64,000 bases of DNA from Mauremys mutica (Eukaryota > Chordata > Testudines > Geoemydidae), in contig NC_059081.1 in NCBI RefSeq assembly GCF_020497125.1, positions 61,338,768 through 61,402,767 on the forward strand. Reading direction: 5' to 3'. Position numbers and translations under genes: made by a program. The notes under the pieces are model-generated. The model had not been told where the DNA came from. It worked only from the letters and a program-made list of their open reading frames with translations, and did no database searches. Of the stretch, positions 1 through 8,474 are shown piece after piece (the stretch's first letter is position 1; each line of letters starts with the position of its first letter).

Positions 1-10
1 TCAGGCTGTC

Positions 11-1591
11 CTAGTAAGGGGTTCCTTGTGGGGAGAAAACAGGCGCTTCAGGATTGGGGAACTGAGTAGGATTTTGAGCAAATCGATTTGGACACTCATT
101 TCTCCAGTGTCCCTCCTGACCACACAAGTGGCATGCAGTGCTCCCAGTCGGGGCAGGATTCTGGGCAGGATATGAGGAACCTCGTCCCATACCTCTCCCA
201 CGACCTCGTCCCCGTCCTCTTCTCAGTCCCCCACGACCCCTATTCTGATAAGTTTGTAACTGTAAAGCCATAAGTTTTGTTTCACTGGTTTCTTTCTTCT
301 GGTCTATGCAAGCTGTACAATGATTTGCAACTGTCACCAATTCTGAAAGGGGTTTAGTTTGCCAGCCAATACAAATAGTTCTCAATGGTTGCTGAACTTT
401 CGGCAAGAGTCCCTGAACAAAAGCAGCTCCCACCGCTTCCCTGGCATTATCAGCTGGATCAGTAATTCCCGAATGCTGTTCAAAGACCTTAGTCAGTCTA
501 TCAAGATAATCAGCAGGGGATTCTCCCGTATTTTGTTTACAATTTGCAATCTTGGTCCAATCTGTTTTCTTAGGACAAACTTCTGAAATAGAGGTCAAGA
601 GACGATTCCTAGCCTCTGTCAAAGCATCCCCAATACCAGGGTCGGCATCAGGCCAAGCCGCCTGTCTGTTAAGGCGTTGCTGTACTTCGGCGGGCAGTAC
701 AGCTCGTAAAAGTTGATTAATATCTGCCCAAGATGGATTATAGCACTGAATCACTGTCTGGAGCTCTTCTCTAAACTTTACTGGCTCCTCCCTGATTTTA
801 GGAAATTCTTTCACCATGTTTCTAAGATCTCCAGGTGTCCACGGGGCATGTACCTTAATTAACCCCCCTATCGCTCCAGCTCCAGGCAAGTCCCTTAAAG
901 GAGCCTGGAGTGCCTGTGTCGTGCTTCTAAGAAAGTAGCCGGCATGGTTATCAGCAGAAGCAGGGTTAACCGGACTACTGGTGTCAGTCAGTAGGGAAGA
1001 AGATAATTCTTCCGAAGAAGGAGAATGAACAACTTGTGCAGTTGATAATTGCGGCGACGAAACAATTACTGCCTGCACAGCCCGAGAAGGGGGGGCCGAG
1101 GGGGAAGCCTGCTGCGGCTGTGGAATGCTGCTAAAAAAAAAATCCACTATATCTTCTGTAGTCTCCTCCTCACTTTCAGGTTTAACTAATTGAGGATAAA
1201 GAGAAGCAGAGGGCTGCACTGAAGCAGGAAGACATTTGGATGTCTGACATTTAAGTTTTAAATCTTGTACTTCAGTTTTTAATTTCTCCTGGGAGTCCTT
1301 CAGACTCCGCACCCGAGACTCATGGAGTCTCTTTGTTGCTTCCTCCCACCAAGACAGAAACTGCTCGCACTGCGCAGCAGAGGTGTGTGATTTAAGGGCT
1401 TCACGGAGGCATGTAAGTTTATCTAACTCAAAGGTACCTTCTAATGGGCATTGTTTAAATGAATTTTCACGCGTGTACAGATTCCAATCATTTAAATACC
1501 TGCAGGTTTTAGGACCATAATGTACGTACATGTAATATGCTGGGGTACCCTTAGGGGGTAAAGTGGAAAGTTTAGACTGTTCCCCCCCCAT
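11..1591 (-). CDS. gag: ERV Gag polyprotein, 526 aa, uninterrupted
   Basis: Structural polyprotein that would assemble the particle at the plasma membrane. The N-terminus starts Met-Gly-Gly, so Gly2 could be myristoylated. Residues 1-125 are matrix-like with a charged helical stretch near 85-115. LYPQL at 131-135 fits an LYPxL (ALIX-binding) late motif. A Ser/Pro-rich linker runs to about 235. The capsid-like region is about 240-440 and includes GESPADYLDRL near 356-366. An Arg/Gly-rich basic stretch (451-471) precedes the zinc knuckle at 487-500 (C-X2-C-X4-H-X4-C). Length is close to the usual 500-540 residues. The start codon is followed by a run of eight G, a likely slippage site. The stop is TAG and the ten visible bases after it stay open in frame, compatible with gammaretroviral Gag-Pol readthrough, though too short to prove it. 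Confidence 0.9.
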   Translation of the reverse strand: MGGEQSKLSTLPPKGTPAYYMYVHYGPKTCRYLNDWNLYTRENSFKQCPLEGTFELDKLTCLREALKSHTSAAQCEQFLSWWEEATKRLHESRVRSLKDSQEKLKTEVQDLKLKCQTSKCLPASVQPSASLYPQLVKPESEEETTEDIVDFFFSSIPQPQQASPSAPPSRAVQAVIVSSPQLSTAQVVHSPSSEELSSSLLTDTSSPVNPASADNHAGYFLRSTTQALQAPLRDLPGAGAIGGLIKVHAPWTPGDLRNMVKEFPKIREEPVKFREELQTVIQCYNPSWADINQLLRAVLPAEVQQRLNRQAAWPDADPGIGDALTEARNRLLTSISEVCPKKTDWTKIANCKQNTGESPADYLDRLTKVFEQHSGITDPADNAREAVGAAFVQGLLPKVQQPLRTICIGWQTKPLSELVTVANHCTACIDQKKETSETKLMALQLQTYQNRGRGGLRRGRGRGRGRGMGRGSSYPAQNPAPTGSTACHLCGQEGHWRNECPNRFAQNPTQFPNPEAPVFSPQGTPY

Positions 1592-2026
1592 GTTCCAGTC
1601 ACACCAACTGAAGGGGTCCCTGTCCGCGCTAGCGGACCAGAATCTAAGAATCCCTCCCTACAGGGCACTCACGTACAGGAGAGACTCACAAGAAAGACTA
1701 CGACCCTCGTACATCTCCTTTCAGCAAAGAGCGTCGGCTAAAGACTCCATTTCCGGGAGATAAACCCGCATACTCTAATTGCATCCAGGGAGACGATCAG
1801 ATTGTCAGTAGCCCACACAGAAGGGAAAGGAGGGAAAATGGGTTCACACACTCCTAGACCCAGGCAGCTTCCTCGCCGGACTATGCCAAGCTGAGTCAGC
1901 CCACCGTGGGTCGGATCTCCTAAAGATCCACTAGTTACTGGGCTTGCGTTAGACTACTCCTGATCATTAGCAATCGCTTCACAGGGCAATCTGGGCGTCT
2001 TCCAGCAACGAACACTCACACAGGTA

Positions 2027-2128
2027 TACACACACACACACACACCAAGGCCTCTTTTCCTCTATTTAACCCTTTTTTAACCTTTTTAAAATTTTTTTTC
2101 TTTTTTATTTTATTTTTTATTTTTTTTA
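2027..2128. repeat. CA microsatellite and T-rich low-complexity tract
   Basis: A (CA)n run occupies 2027-2045 and a T-dominated stretch with short A interruptions occupies about 2070-2128. Both lie in the ERV leader between primer site and gag. Confidence 0.85.
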
Positions 2129-2430
2129 ACCAAGATGCATCATTACCTGGTCCGGACCAATACCATGAGGCGGTATGACAACCCCTCTTGAGGCGGTAAA
2201 AACCCCTCAGCACCGGTGCATTCTAATGCATTACCTTATGCATTACCTGTTGGCCAACTCAGCAGTTCCCAGTACTGCTATAAACTAACCTTATTGGGGC
2301 CTCTCCCCAATACCACTCTGCATTTGATCCTGCTGCACAGTCAAAAAGTTCAGATGGCGTGAGCCCAACAGAAACAGACGTCCCCCACAGACAGTCCTCC
2401 TCCGATACCCCAATAGAGATTTCAAAAGGT

Positions 2431-2438
2431 CTCTTACC
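2431..2438 (-). promoter_or_regulatory. Candidate ERV leader splice donor
   Basis: On the - strand the leader reads AATAGAG|GTAAGAG just downstream of the primer binding site, a near-consensus donor. In simple retroviruses the donor used for env mRNA lies in this interval. Inference from position and consensus only. Confidence 0.5.
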
Positions 2439-2509
2439 TCTATTGTGGCGCCATGGGGTTCGAAGGGGAACGATCCGTAGCAGCCGTCTGTGTGTCCGTG
2501 GGCGTTGCC

Positions 2510-2527
2510 ATCCCGGACGAGCCCCCA
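2510..2527 (-). promoter_or_regulatory. ERV primer binding site, tRNA-Pro type
   Basis: The - strand reads TGGGGGCTCGTCCGGGAT, the 18-base complement of the tRNA-Pro 3' end used by many gammaretroviruses. It lies three bases inside the inferred LTR edge, where minus-strand DNA synthesis would be primed. Confidence 0.9.
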
Positions 2528-2583
2528 AATTGTCGAAGAAAACTCAGTTCTCGCTTATGTTTAGGTGCAGCAAAAACAAATAC

Positions 2584-2589
2584 TTTATT
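2584..2589 (-). terminator. ERV LTR polyadenylation signal AATAAA
   Basis: AATAAA on the - strand, about 100 bases downstream of the LTR TATA box and about 53 bases before the LTR end. This is the expected place for the R-region polyadenylation signal. Confidence 0.6.
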
Positions 2590-2689
2590 ATAATACTCTA
2601 GTGAACACAAGAGGGAGAGAGTGTCAGGAACTGGGTTGCCCCTTGTCCTGAACAGATCTCTCTCAATTAGTAAAACAATCATAACAATC

Positions 2690-2695
2690 TTTATA
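2690..2695 (-). promoter_or_regulatory. ERV LTR TATA box
   Basis: TATAAA within GGTATAAAGATT on the - strand inside the LTR. Transcription would start near 2665, upstream of the AATAAA at 2589. Confidence 0.6.
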
Positions 2696-2953
2696 CCTTC
2701 TTAACAGACAGTGGCTAGCAAACTTGCAGACAGTAAAAGTAAACATTTGCATTTGTTTATACATAAGCCTATTCATTATCTTATTTGTCTGCAATACCAG
2801 AACAGAAAACAAGACTGCAATTCACAAGGTCGTAACGACTTTTCACACAATTCACTCTGCACCAGATACAGGGTAACAGCTTAACCTCTGCTAATTAGCT
2901 AACATACATTAAGATCCCTTCAAACCTTTATTAATTAATTCTTGGCCTCCACA

Positions 2954-4804
2954 ACTTATATTGCCATTTGAACTCCTACTTCTTCGGTATAGAAAGATCA
3001 GCCCCACAAACTCACTAGTTCAGATTTAGCAGAAGTTGCTAGTCTCTACTAAAACTACTCAATAACCTAAATGTATACAGTTAGACCTATGGTATGTGGA
3101 CATAATGGCAGTATTTAGATTCAAACCTGCTTTATGAGACACAAGAAACAATGGCATGCTAGTGCTGTATTTCAAACTTGCACCATTATAACCACAGATA
3201 CATTCATGAGATCTATCTGAGGCATTTGCTGTAAAAGTTAACTACTATTTTAAAAAGTCATGTACAAATAAGAAATAAGCCACTTGGATAAGCAACCAGT
3301 AATTAATGAATTCGGAGCCACAGGACTTGAATGAATGATGTGAGTGACATATGATCATTCCTCTTACATTACATCAAAGCTGGACCTAAATCAGATCAGA
3401 TCTAGATCAAAGCTAGCTCAGGTATGTCTATGGGAGGGAGCTCCAATCACACCTTCTGATTGCATAGTAGATATGCCCTTAGAACTCAAGCAGATGGGGC
3501 CTTACCTAAAACCCATAGAAGTCAATAGGCTTTAGATCAGGTACGTCCATTTTGATATTAGTTCAATTAGCAACTGTATATCACTATGGTAACCTAATAA
3601 TACCACAATACTATAATATGCAGGGGCCCCCTGATTTAGTGCCAAAATGTTTCTCTGGTGATGTTTCTCTAAAAAGTGACAAATACTAATTCTCTGACTT
3701 AAGTGTTTGGATACTGTAGGCTGTTTTAAACCAAATACTTTGCTCTGGGACTTGGATTCCATATTTTGATTGGTATAACATGCTGCTTTATTTGAAGGTA
3801 CTAGATGTGGTTGCCACCAGAATTTGGCTGGGAATGTGGGTAAGTTTTGTAACAAATAGCTTTCTTAATCTGTTCATAAATTAATGTTTATCTTCTCACC
3901 CTTCTTTGTCCAACATTGCTCTTCCTTTCTGCTTTGGCCCCATTGTCTACATGCCTGATTCAGTAACAGTCATTGGTAAAGACACATTGTGTCTGTTTCA
4001 GCTTGTGTAATGACTGCTCTGATTCCATCATTAGCATTGTCCCTGTGATCAACTGATTAGGGTGGGGAGCCCTTTATCTGATGCACAAAGCCCCTATAAA
4101 TCATTGCTGTAGGATTGACAGATTTCATCTGGATCTTTGGAGCATGAATCAGTTTGCTTATGGTGTACAGCACTGTAGCACACTTTGTATAAATAGTATT
4201 TTGAGGGGAAGCAGGGCTGAGGGAATTACTGTTTCTGGATGCTGCTGATTGGCTTTCACCTGAGGCGCCAAGTAAAGAGTCATAGCTGTGGTGGACCAAG
4301 AGCTGTGTGACTTTGATACCTCAAATAAGAGCAACCCTGCTTAGGTCAAAGAACTATCTCACACTTTCCACCCATTGGGTCTACCTGCCAGCCATCAGAA
4401 CCTAAAGGGGGATGGGGAGGAACCTAGATCAGGATCCTGTTGTTCTCCGAGGTCAGGGATTTGCTGAAGATTATGGTGTGGACAGAATCAAGAACATCAA
4501 AACTTGCAGCAGTCAGCCAACATGCAGCCAAGCTATTGGCAGGAACTTCATTATTGTATGGACTGCATGTGTTTGTTGTAAAATTACAGCATGTACTGGA
4601 AAATGGGGACTAGTGTCATTGGAAAGATTATTTCCTTTAGATTTGCAGTAGGACATATTAGCTCATATGTATGACTTTGACTGCTTGAGTTGGCCCAGAA
4701 TCAGTCCTAGACATAAGAAGTCTGGTAATGCATCACTGGAAAAGTAATTATCCAGAGATTTGGTCCATGACCTTGATGTCAAAAAGCTGTATTTCATTTA
4801 TACT
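2954..4804. other. No gene seen: AT-rich unique sequence
   Basis: No open frame here resembles a known protein and no mobile-element termini were recognised. Frames of 60-107 codons occur but look random and lack splice or start context. Confidence 0.5.
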
Positions 4805-4971
4805 CTGTTGTAGCTGTGTTGGTCCCAAGCTATTAGAGAGATCATGTGGGTGAGGTAATCCCACCAACTTCAGTTGGTGAGGGAGACAAAGCTCTTTGTG
4901 TAAGCTCGAAAGTTTGTCTCTCTCATCAACAGAAGTTGGTCCAATAAAAGATTTCACTCAGCTTGTCTCCC
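4805..4971. repeat. Penelope-like element terminal fragment with inverted repeat
   Basis: A tract around CACCAACTTCAGTTGGTGAG at 4861-4880 is followed within about 50 bases by its diverged reverse complement (CATCAACAGAAGTTGGTCC, 4925-4943), separated by a short AGCTCGAAAG-type centre. The same TTTTATTGGACCAA words occur at 30290, beside a GIY-YIG coding remnant, which links both to Penelope-like elements. Confidence 0.55.
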
Positions 4972-5035
4972 AAATTTCAAATATCCAACTTAATTTATTT
5001 ACACTGAATAAATCCATTGGAAAAGAATCTTCACT

Positions 5036-5465
5036 AATCATAGAATCATAGGACTGGAAGGGACCTCAAGAGGTCATCTAGTCCAGTCCCCTGCACTCAT
5101 GGCAGGACTAAGTATTATCTAGACCATCTCTGACAGGTGTTTGTCTAACCTGATCTTAAAAATCTCCAATGATGGAGATTCCACCACCTCCCTAGGCAAT
5201 TTATTCCAGTGCTTAACCACCCAGACAGGAAGTTTTTCCTAATGTCCAACCTTAAACCTCCCTTGTTGCAATTTAAGCCCATTGCTTCTTGTCCTATCCT
5301 CAGAGGTTAAGAAGAAAATTTTTTCTCCATCTTCCTTGTAACAAACTTTTATGTACTTGAAAACTGTTATCATGTCTCCTCTCAGTCTTCTCTTTTCCAG
5401 ACTAAACAAACCCAATTTTTTCAATCTTCTCTCATAGGTCATGTTTTCTAGACCTTTAATCATAT
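5036..5465 (-). mobile_element. CR1 LINE 3' fragment
   Basis: On the - strand this ends with GATTCTATGATT, the CR1 3' octamer tail, preceded by the typical CR1 3' UTR. Upstream, 5463-5239 encodes a 74-residue remnant of the ORF2 C-terminus ([20 protein letters not shown] and on), nearly the same words as residues near 905-930 of the full-length CR1 ORF2 at 34084-37089. The 5' end is truncated, as is usual for CR1. Confidence 0.9.
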
Positions 5466-5507
5466 TTAGACAGAGATTGTTTTACAGCACCCTAACTTCA
5501 CATTCAT

Positions 5508-5718
5508 AGAAGCAGCAAATAATCCTGTGGCACCTTATAGACTAACAGACGTTTTGCAGCATGAGCTTTCGTGGGTGAATACCCACTTCTTCGGATGCAA
5601 GCATGAGTATTCACCCACGAAAGCTCATGCTGCAAAACGTCTGTTAGTCTATAAGGTGCCACAGGATTCTTTGCTGCTTCTACAGAACCAGACTAACATG
5701 GCTACCCCTCTGATACTT
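5508..5718. repeat. Penelope-like terminal repeats, head-to-head palindrome
   Basis: Bases 5508-5582 (AGAAGCAGCAAAT...GGTGAATAC) are repeated as a near-perfect reverse complement at 5607-5681, with about 24 bases between the arms. The right copy runs on into a tail, AACCAGACTAACATGGCTACC, similar to the 3' end of the Penelope element at 7496-8474. Inverted flanking repeats fit the pseudo-LTR arrangements known for Penelope elements, but no coding part lies between the arms. Confidence 0.7.
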
Positions 5719-6657
5719 CACATTCATAATTAACATATGAGGATTCCTCCATCCCACCCTAAAATGAAACACTGGAGATGATAAATTGATTTTTCTATCA
5801 TTGTCAGTTAATATATTTAGTGGTTATATCTGGTGACTGGGAATCTGAACCTCCAAATTCTATTCCCAGCTTTTTCACTGATTTACAATGGATTGAGTCA
5901 ATCAAATAGATTTTGTGCTTCAGTTAACTCATCAATAAGTGGGGATCACAGTACTTCCCTATCTTAGAGGATGTCACAATCAATGTTCTCTCTCTGATCT
6001 TCTCTACCAGTCCAGACGCTTGGGTTATAGTTCATCCCAACCAGCAGGTAGAGATGGTACACAAGGTCTTTTGATGACAACATACTCCTAATAGCCATCT
6101 TTCAGATTCCAATTGTTTCTGCCTCCAGCAGCCTGAATAGTAAGGGAGGACGTCAGAAGCTTTAAAACCTGCCTACAGCCATTCAGCTCCCTGTGCAGGT
6201 TAGTTTAGCTGGAGACCTCTCTGATCAGCCATGGCTGATCAAAGGCATAGAATCGGGAAATCCAGCTCTATGGGCCTCAGGTGGCTCCCTGAGGCCTCAT
6301 GCCATTCAGAGTGCTTTGAGAACTTAAATCCCCTGCTTGTTCCCCAACTCCTGCCATGAGCAGCAGGAGAACAACAAAGGATCTCTGACAGCAGCAGCTG
6401 GGCTTCACAGCAGCTCCCCAGCCCTTGCAGAAGAGTCCAGGTAAGGAACAGAAGAAACCTCTCCAGCAGCCACAGCTATTAAGGAAGGGGGAAATATTAG
6501 AAGGATAACTTCTTGGCAGTGAGATCAATCCACCTATGGAATAGTCTCCCAAGGGAAGAGAAGCCCCAGTGTTTGGTAGAGGTAGACTGGACAAAACCCT
6601 GGCAAATGTACAATATGGAATAATATAAACTGGGAGGGGAATGGACTAGATGATTAT
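5719..6657. other. No gene seen; weak MIR-like SINE remnant near 5865-5990
   Basis: The stretch about 5865-5990 resembles a worn CORE-SINE (phrases like TTCAGTTAACTCATCAATAAGTGGGGATCACAGTA, broken across several mismatches). The rest is unrecognised and no convincing exon was seen. Confidence 0.35.
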
Positions 6658-6907
6658 GGTCTTGTCTACAGGGTGAGTTATGGTGCTGCAAGTCTGAAGG
6701 TGGATCCACAGTGCACAAGTTTGCCACGCTGTAACCTCTGAGTGGATGCTGCAACAGTGCAGCATGAGTCCTAGAACACAGCTTCGTCATGCTGCTGTTC
6801 AAAAGCATAGGACTTTCACTGCACTGTAGCAGTGTCCCCATCGCATGGCTGGTGCTGTAGATTCACACCCCCTGGCTTGCTGCACAACTCGCCATGTAGA
6901 CATGGCC
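6658..6907. mobile_element. Harbinger-type MITE
   Basis: Termini GGTCTTGTCTACAGGGTGAG and the complement of CTCGCCATGTAGACATGGCC form imperfect inverted repeats of about 22 bases around a 250-bp noncoding core. The TGTCTACA word at the ends is shared with the elements at 19798-19974 and 39017-39306. Family naming is by this terminal word only. Confidence 0.6.
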
Positions 6908-7495
6908 TCAGATTCTGTGTGCACCCAAAGAGCATTTTCCTGTTAACAAGGCATATTCAAAATAGCTGTCCTTGCACAAACATACCCGCTGAAGACCCTT
7001 CTCCATGATCAGATCTCCCTGCAATTTCAAGGCCAATTCCAATGTGCTTTTCATGTCAGATGTTAAAGGCATTAGCAGCTCTGCTTCTATTTGCTAAATA
7101 CTTAAAGGAGTCTCATCTATCCCACTATCAACTGCAGTCACAACATTGTGGTTGCAGTTTTTGTTGTTGTTGCACAAATGATAGGGCTAATATTTCACTA
7201 CCTGATTTGCAAGTGAAATTGCACAATTAGAGCTCCAGGGCCAGCATCGCCGATAGGCTGAGCTGTGCTTAGTGCAAGTCTGGGTCCGACTGAGTAAGAT
7301 AGAAAAAGCTCTGTGATCCTTGGTGATCATTATGGAAAGTGGAGATCATGTAGCTCCCCAGCCATGCCCTAAAGGGGTGGAATAGGAGCCACAGAACCAG
7401 AAACCCCATGTAGCTGATTAAACTGGCTTTAAATCTGCCCTGAAGATCTTCCAGTCTAAATTGATAAAACTGACAAAGGGTAGGGGTAGAAGCAA

Positions 7496-8474
7496 ATCAA
7501 TTTGTCCAGAACGCCACTAGCCGTTACCTTCAGCCCCCAATTAAAACCTCTCCAGCGCATCATCAAAGATCTACAACCTATCCTGAAAGATGATCCCTCA
7601 CTCTCACAGATCTTGGGAGACAGACCTGTCCTCACTTACAGACAGCCCCCCAACCTGAAGCAAATATCCACCAGTAACCACACACCACAGAACAAAAACA
7701 CTAACCCAGGAACCTATCCTTGCAACAAAGCCCGATGCCAACTCTGTGCACATATCTATTCAAGTGACACCATCATAGGACCTAATCACATCAGCCACAC
7801 CATCAGGGGCTCATTCACCTGCACATCTACCAATATGATATATGCCGTCATGTGCCAGCAATGCCCCTCTGCCATGTACATTGGCCAAACTGGACAGTCT
7901 CTACGCAAAAGAACAAATGAACACAAATCTGAGATCAGGAATCATAACATTCAAAAACCAGTAGGAGAACACTTCAATCTCTCTGGCCATTCAGTAACAG
8001 ATATAAAGGTGGCAATTTTGCAACAGAAAAGCTTCAAAAACAGACTCCAATGAGAAACTGCTGAACTTGAATTGATATGCAAACTAGATACTATCAACTT
8101 AGGCTTAAACAGAGCCTGGGAATGGCCGAGCCATTACACACATTGAATCTATTTCCCCCATGTTAAGTATCCTCACAGTTTCTTGTCAAACTGTCTTAAA
8201 TGCACTATCTTGATCATCACTACAAAAGTTTTTTTTTCTCCTGCTGACAACAGTTCATTTTAATTAATTAGCCTCTTAGAGTTGGTTGGGCAACTCCCAC
8301 CTTTTCATGTTCTCTGTATGTATATATATCTCCTCACTATATGTTCCATTCCATGCGTCCGATGAAGTGGGCTGTAGTGCATGAAAGCTTATGCTCAAAT
8401 AAATTTGTTAGTCTCTAAGGTGCCACAAGTACTCCTGTTCTTTTTGCAGATACAGACGGCTGCTACTCTGAAAC
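7496..8474 (+). mobile_element. Penelope-like retroelement, 5'-truncated
   Basis: Contains the C-terminal coding part of a Penelope protein (7502-8053) followed by about 420 bases of 3' UTR ending in GTGCCACAAGTACTCCTG...CTGCTACTCTGAAAC. The reverse transcriptase part is missing, as in most genomic copies. The 3' tail shares words with the palindrome at 5508-5718. Confidence 0.85.
7502..8053 (+). pseudogene. Penelope ORF C-terminus with GIY-YIG endonuclease domain
   Basis: A 183-codon frame representing the linker and endonuclease of a Penelope-like polyprotein. A cysteine-rich segment (YPCNKARCQLC near 64-74) precedes a GIY-YIG core in which IYAVMC and MYIGQTGQSLRKRTNEH are visible near residues 112-142. 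The GIY-YIG nuclease normally nicks the target site for insertion. The start Met is incidental and the N-terminal reverse transcriptase is absent, so this is a dead 5'-truncated copy, although the remaining frame stays open until a TGA at 8051. The sequence continues past the stop with similar codons (ELICKLDTINLGLN), so that TGA is probably a mutation. Confidence 0.85.

Larger units (their letters stand above)
1..2953 (-). mobile_element. Gammaretrovirus-like endogenous retrovirus, 5' part, cut by window edge
   Basis: Read on the - strand the order is LTR (2953-2531), primer binding site (2527-2510), untranslated leader with a splice donor (about 2438), then gag (1591-11). Pol and env would lie left of base 1 and are not visible. 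The primer site complementary to tRNA-Pro, the single CX2CX4HX4C zinc knuckle and an amber codon ending gag are all gammaretroviral traits. Gag is open over its full length, so this copy is probably young or has been kept intact. The leader of about 920 bases is long and contains a CA microsatellite and a T-rich tract that may be secondary. Whether the whole provirus is intact cannot be judged here. Confidence 0.88.
2531..2953 (-). repeat. ERV 5' LTR (about 423 bp)
   Basis: On the - strand the LTR would begin TGTGGAGGCC at 2953 and end in TTCTTCGACA at 2531, giving the usual TG...CA ends. It contains a TATAAA box (2695-2690) and an AATAAA signal (2589-2584) about 100 bases apart, so U3-R-U5 order is right and U5 is short. 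The inner edge is fixed by the adjacent primer site. The outer edge is inferred from the TG dinucleotide, since the second LTR is outside the window. Confidence 0.7.
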
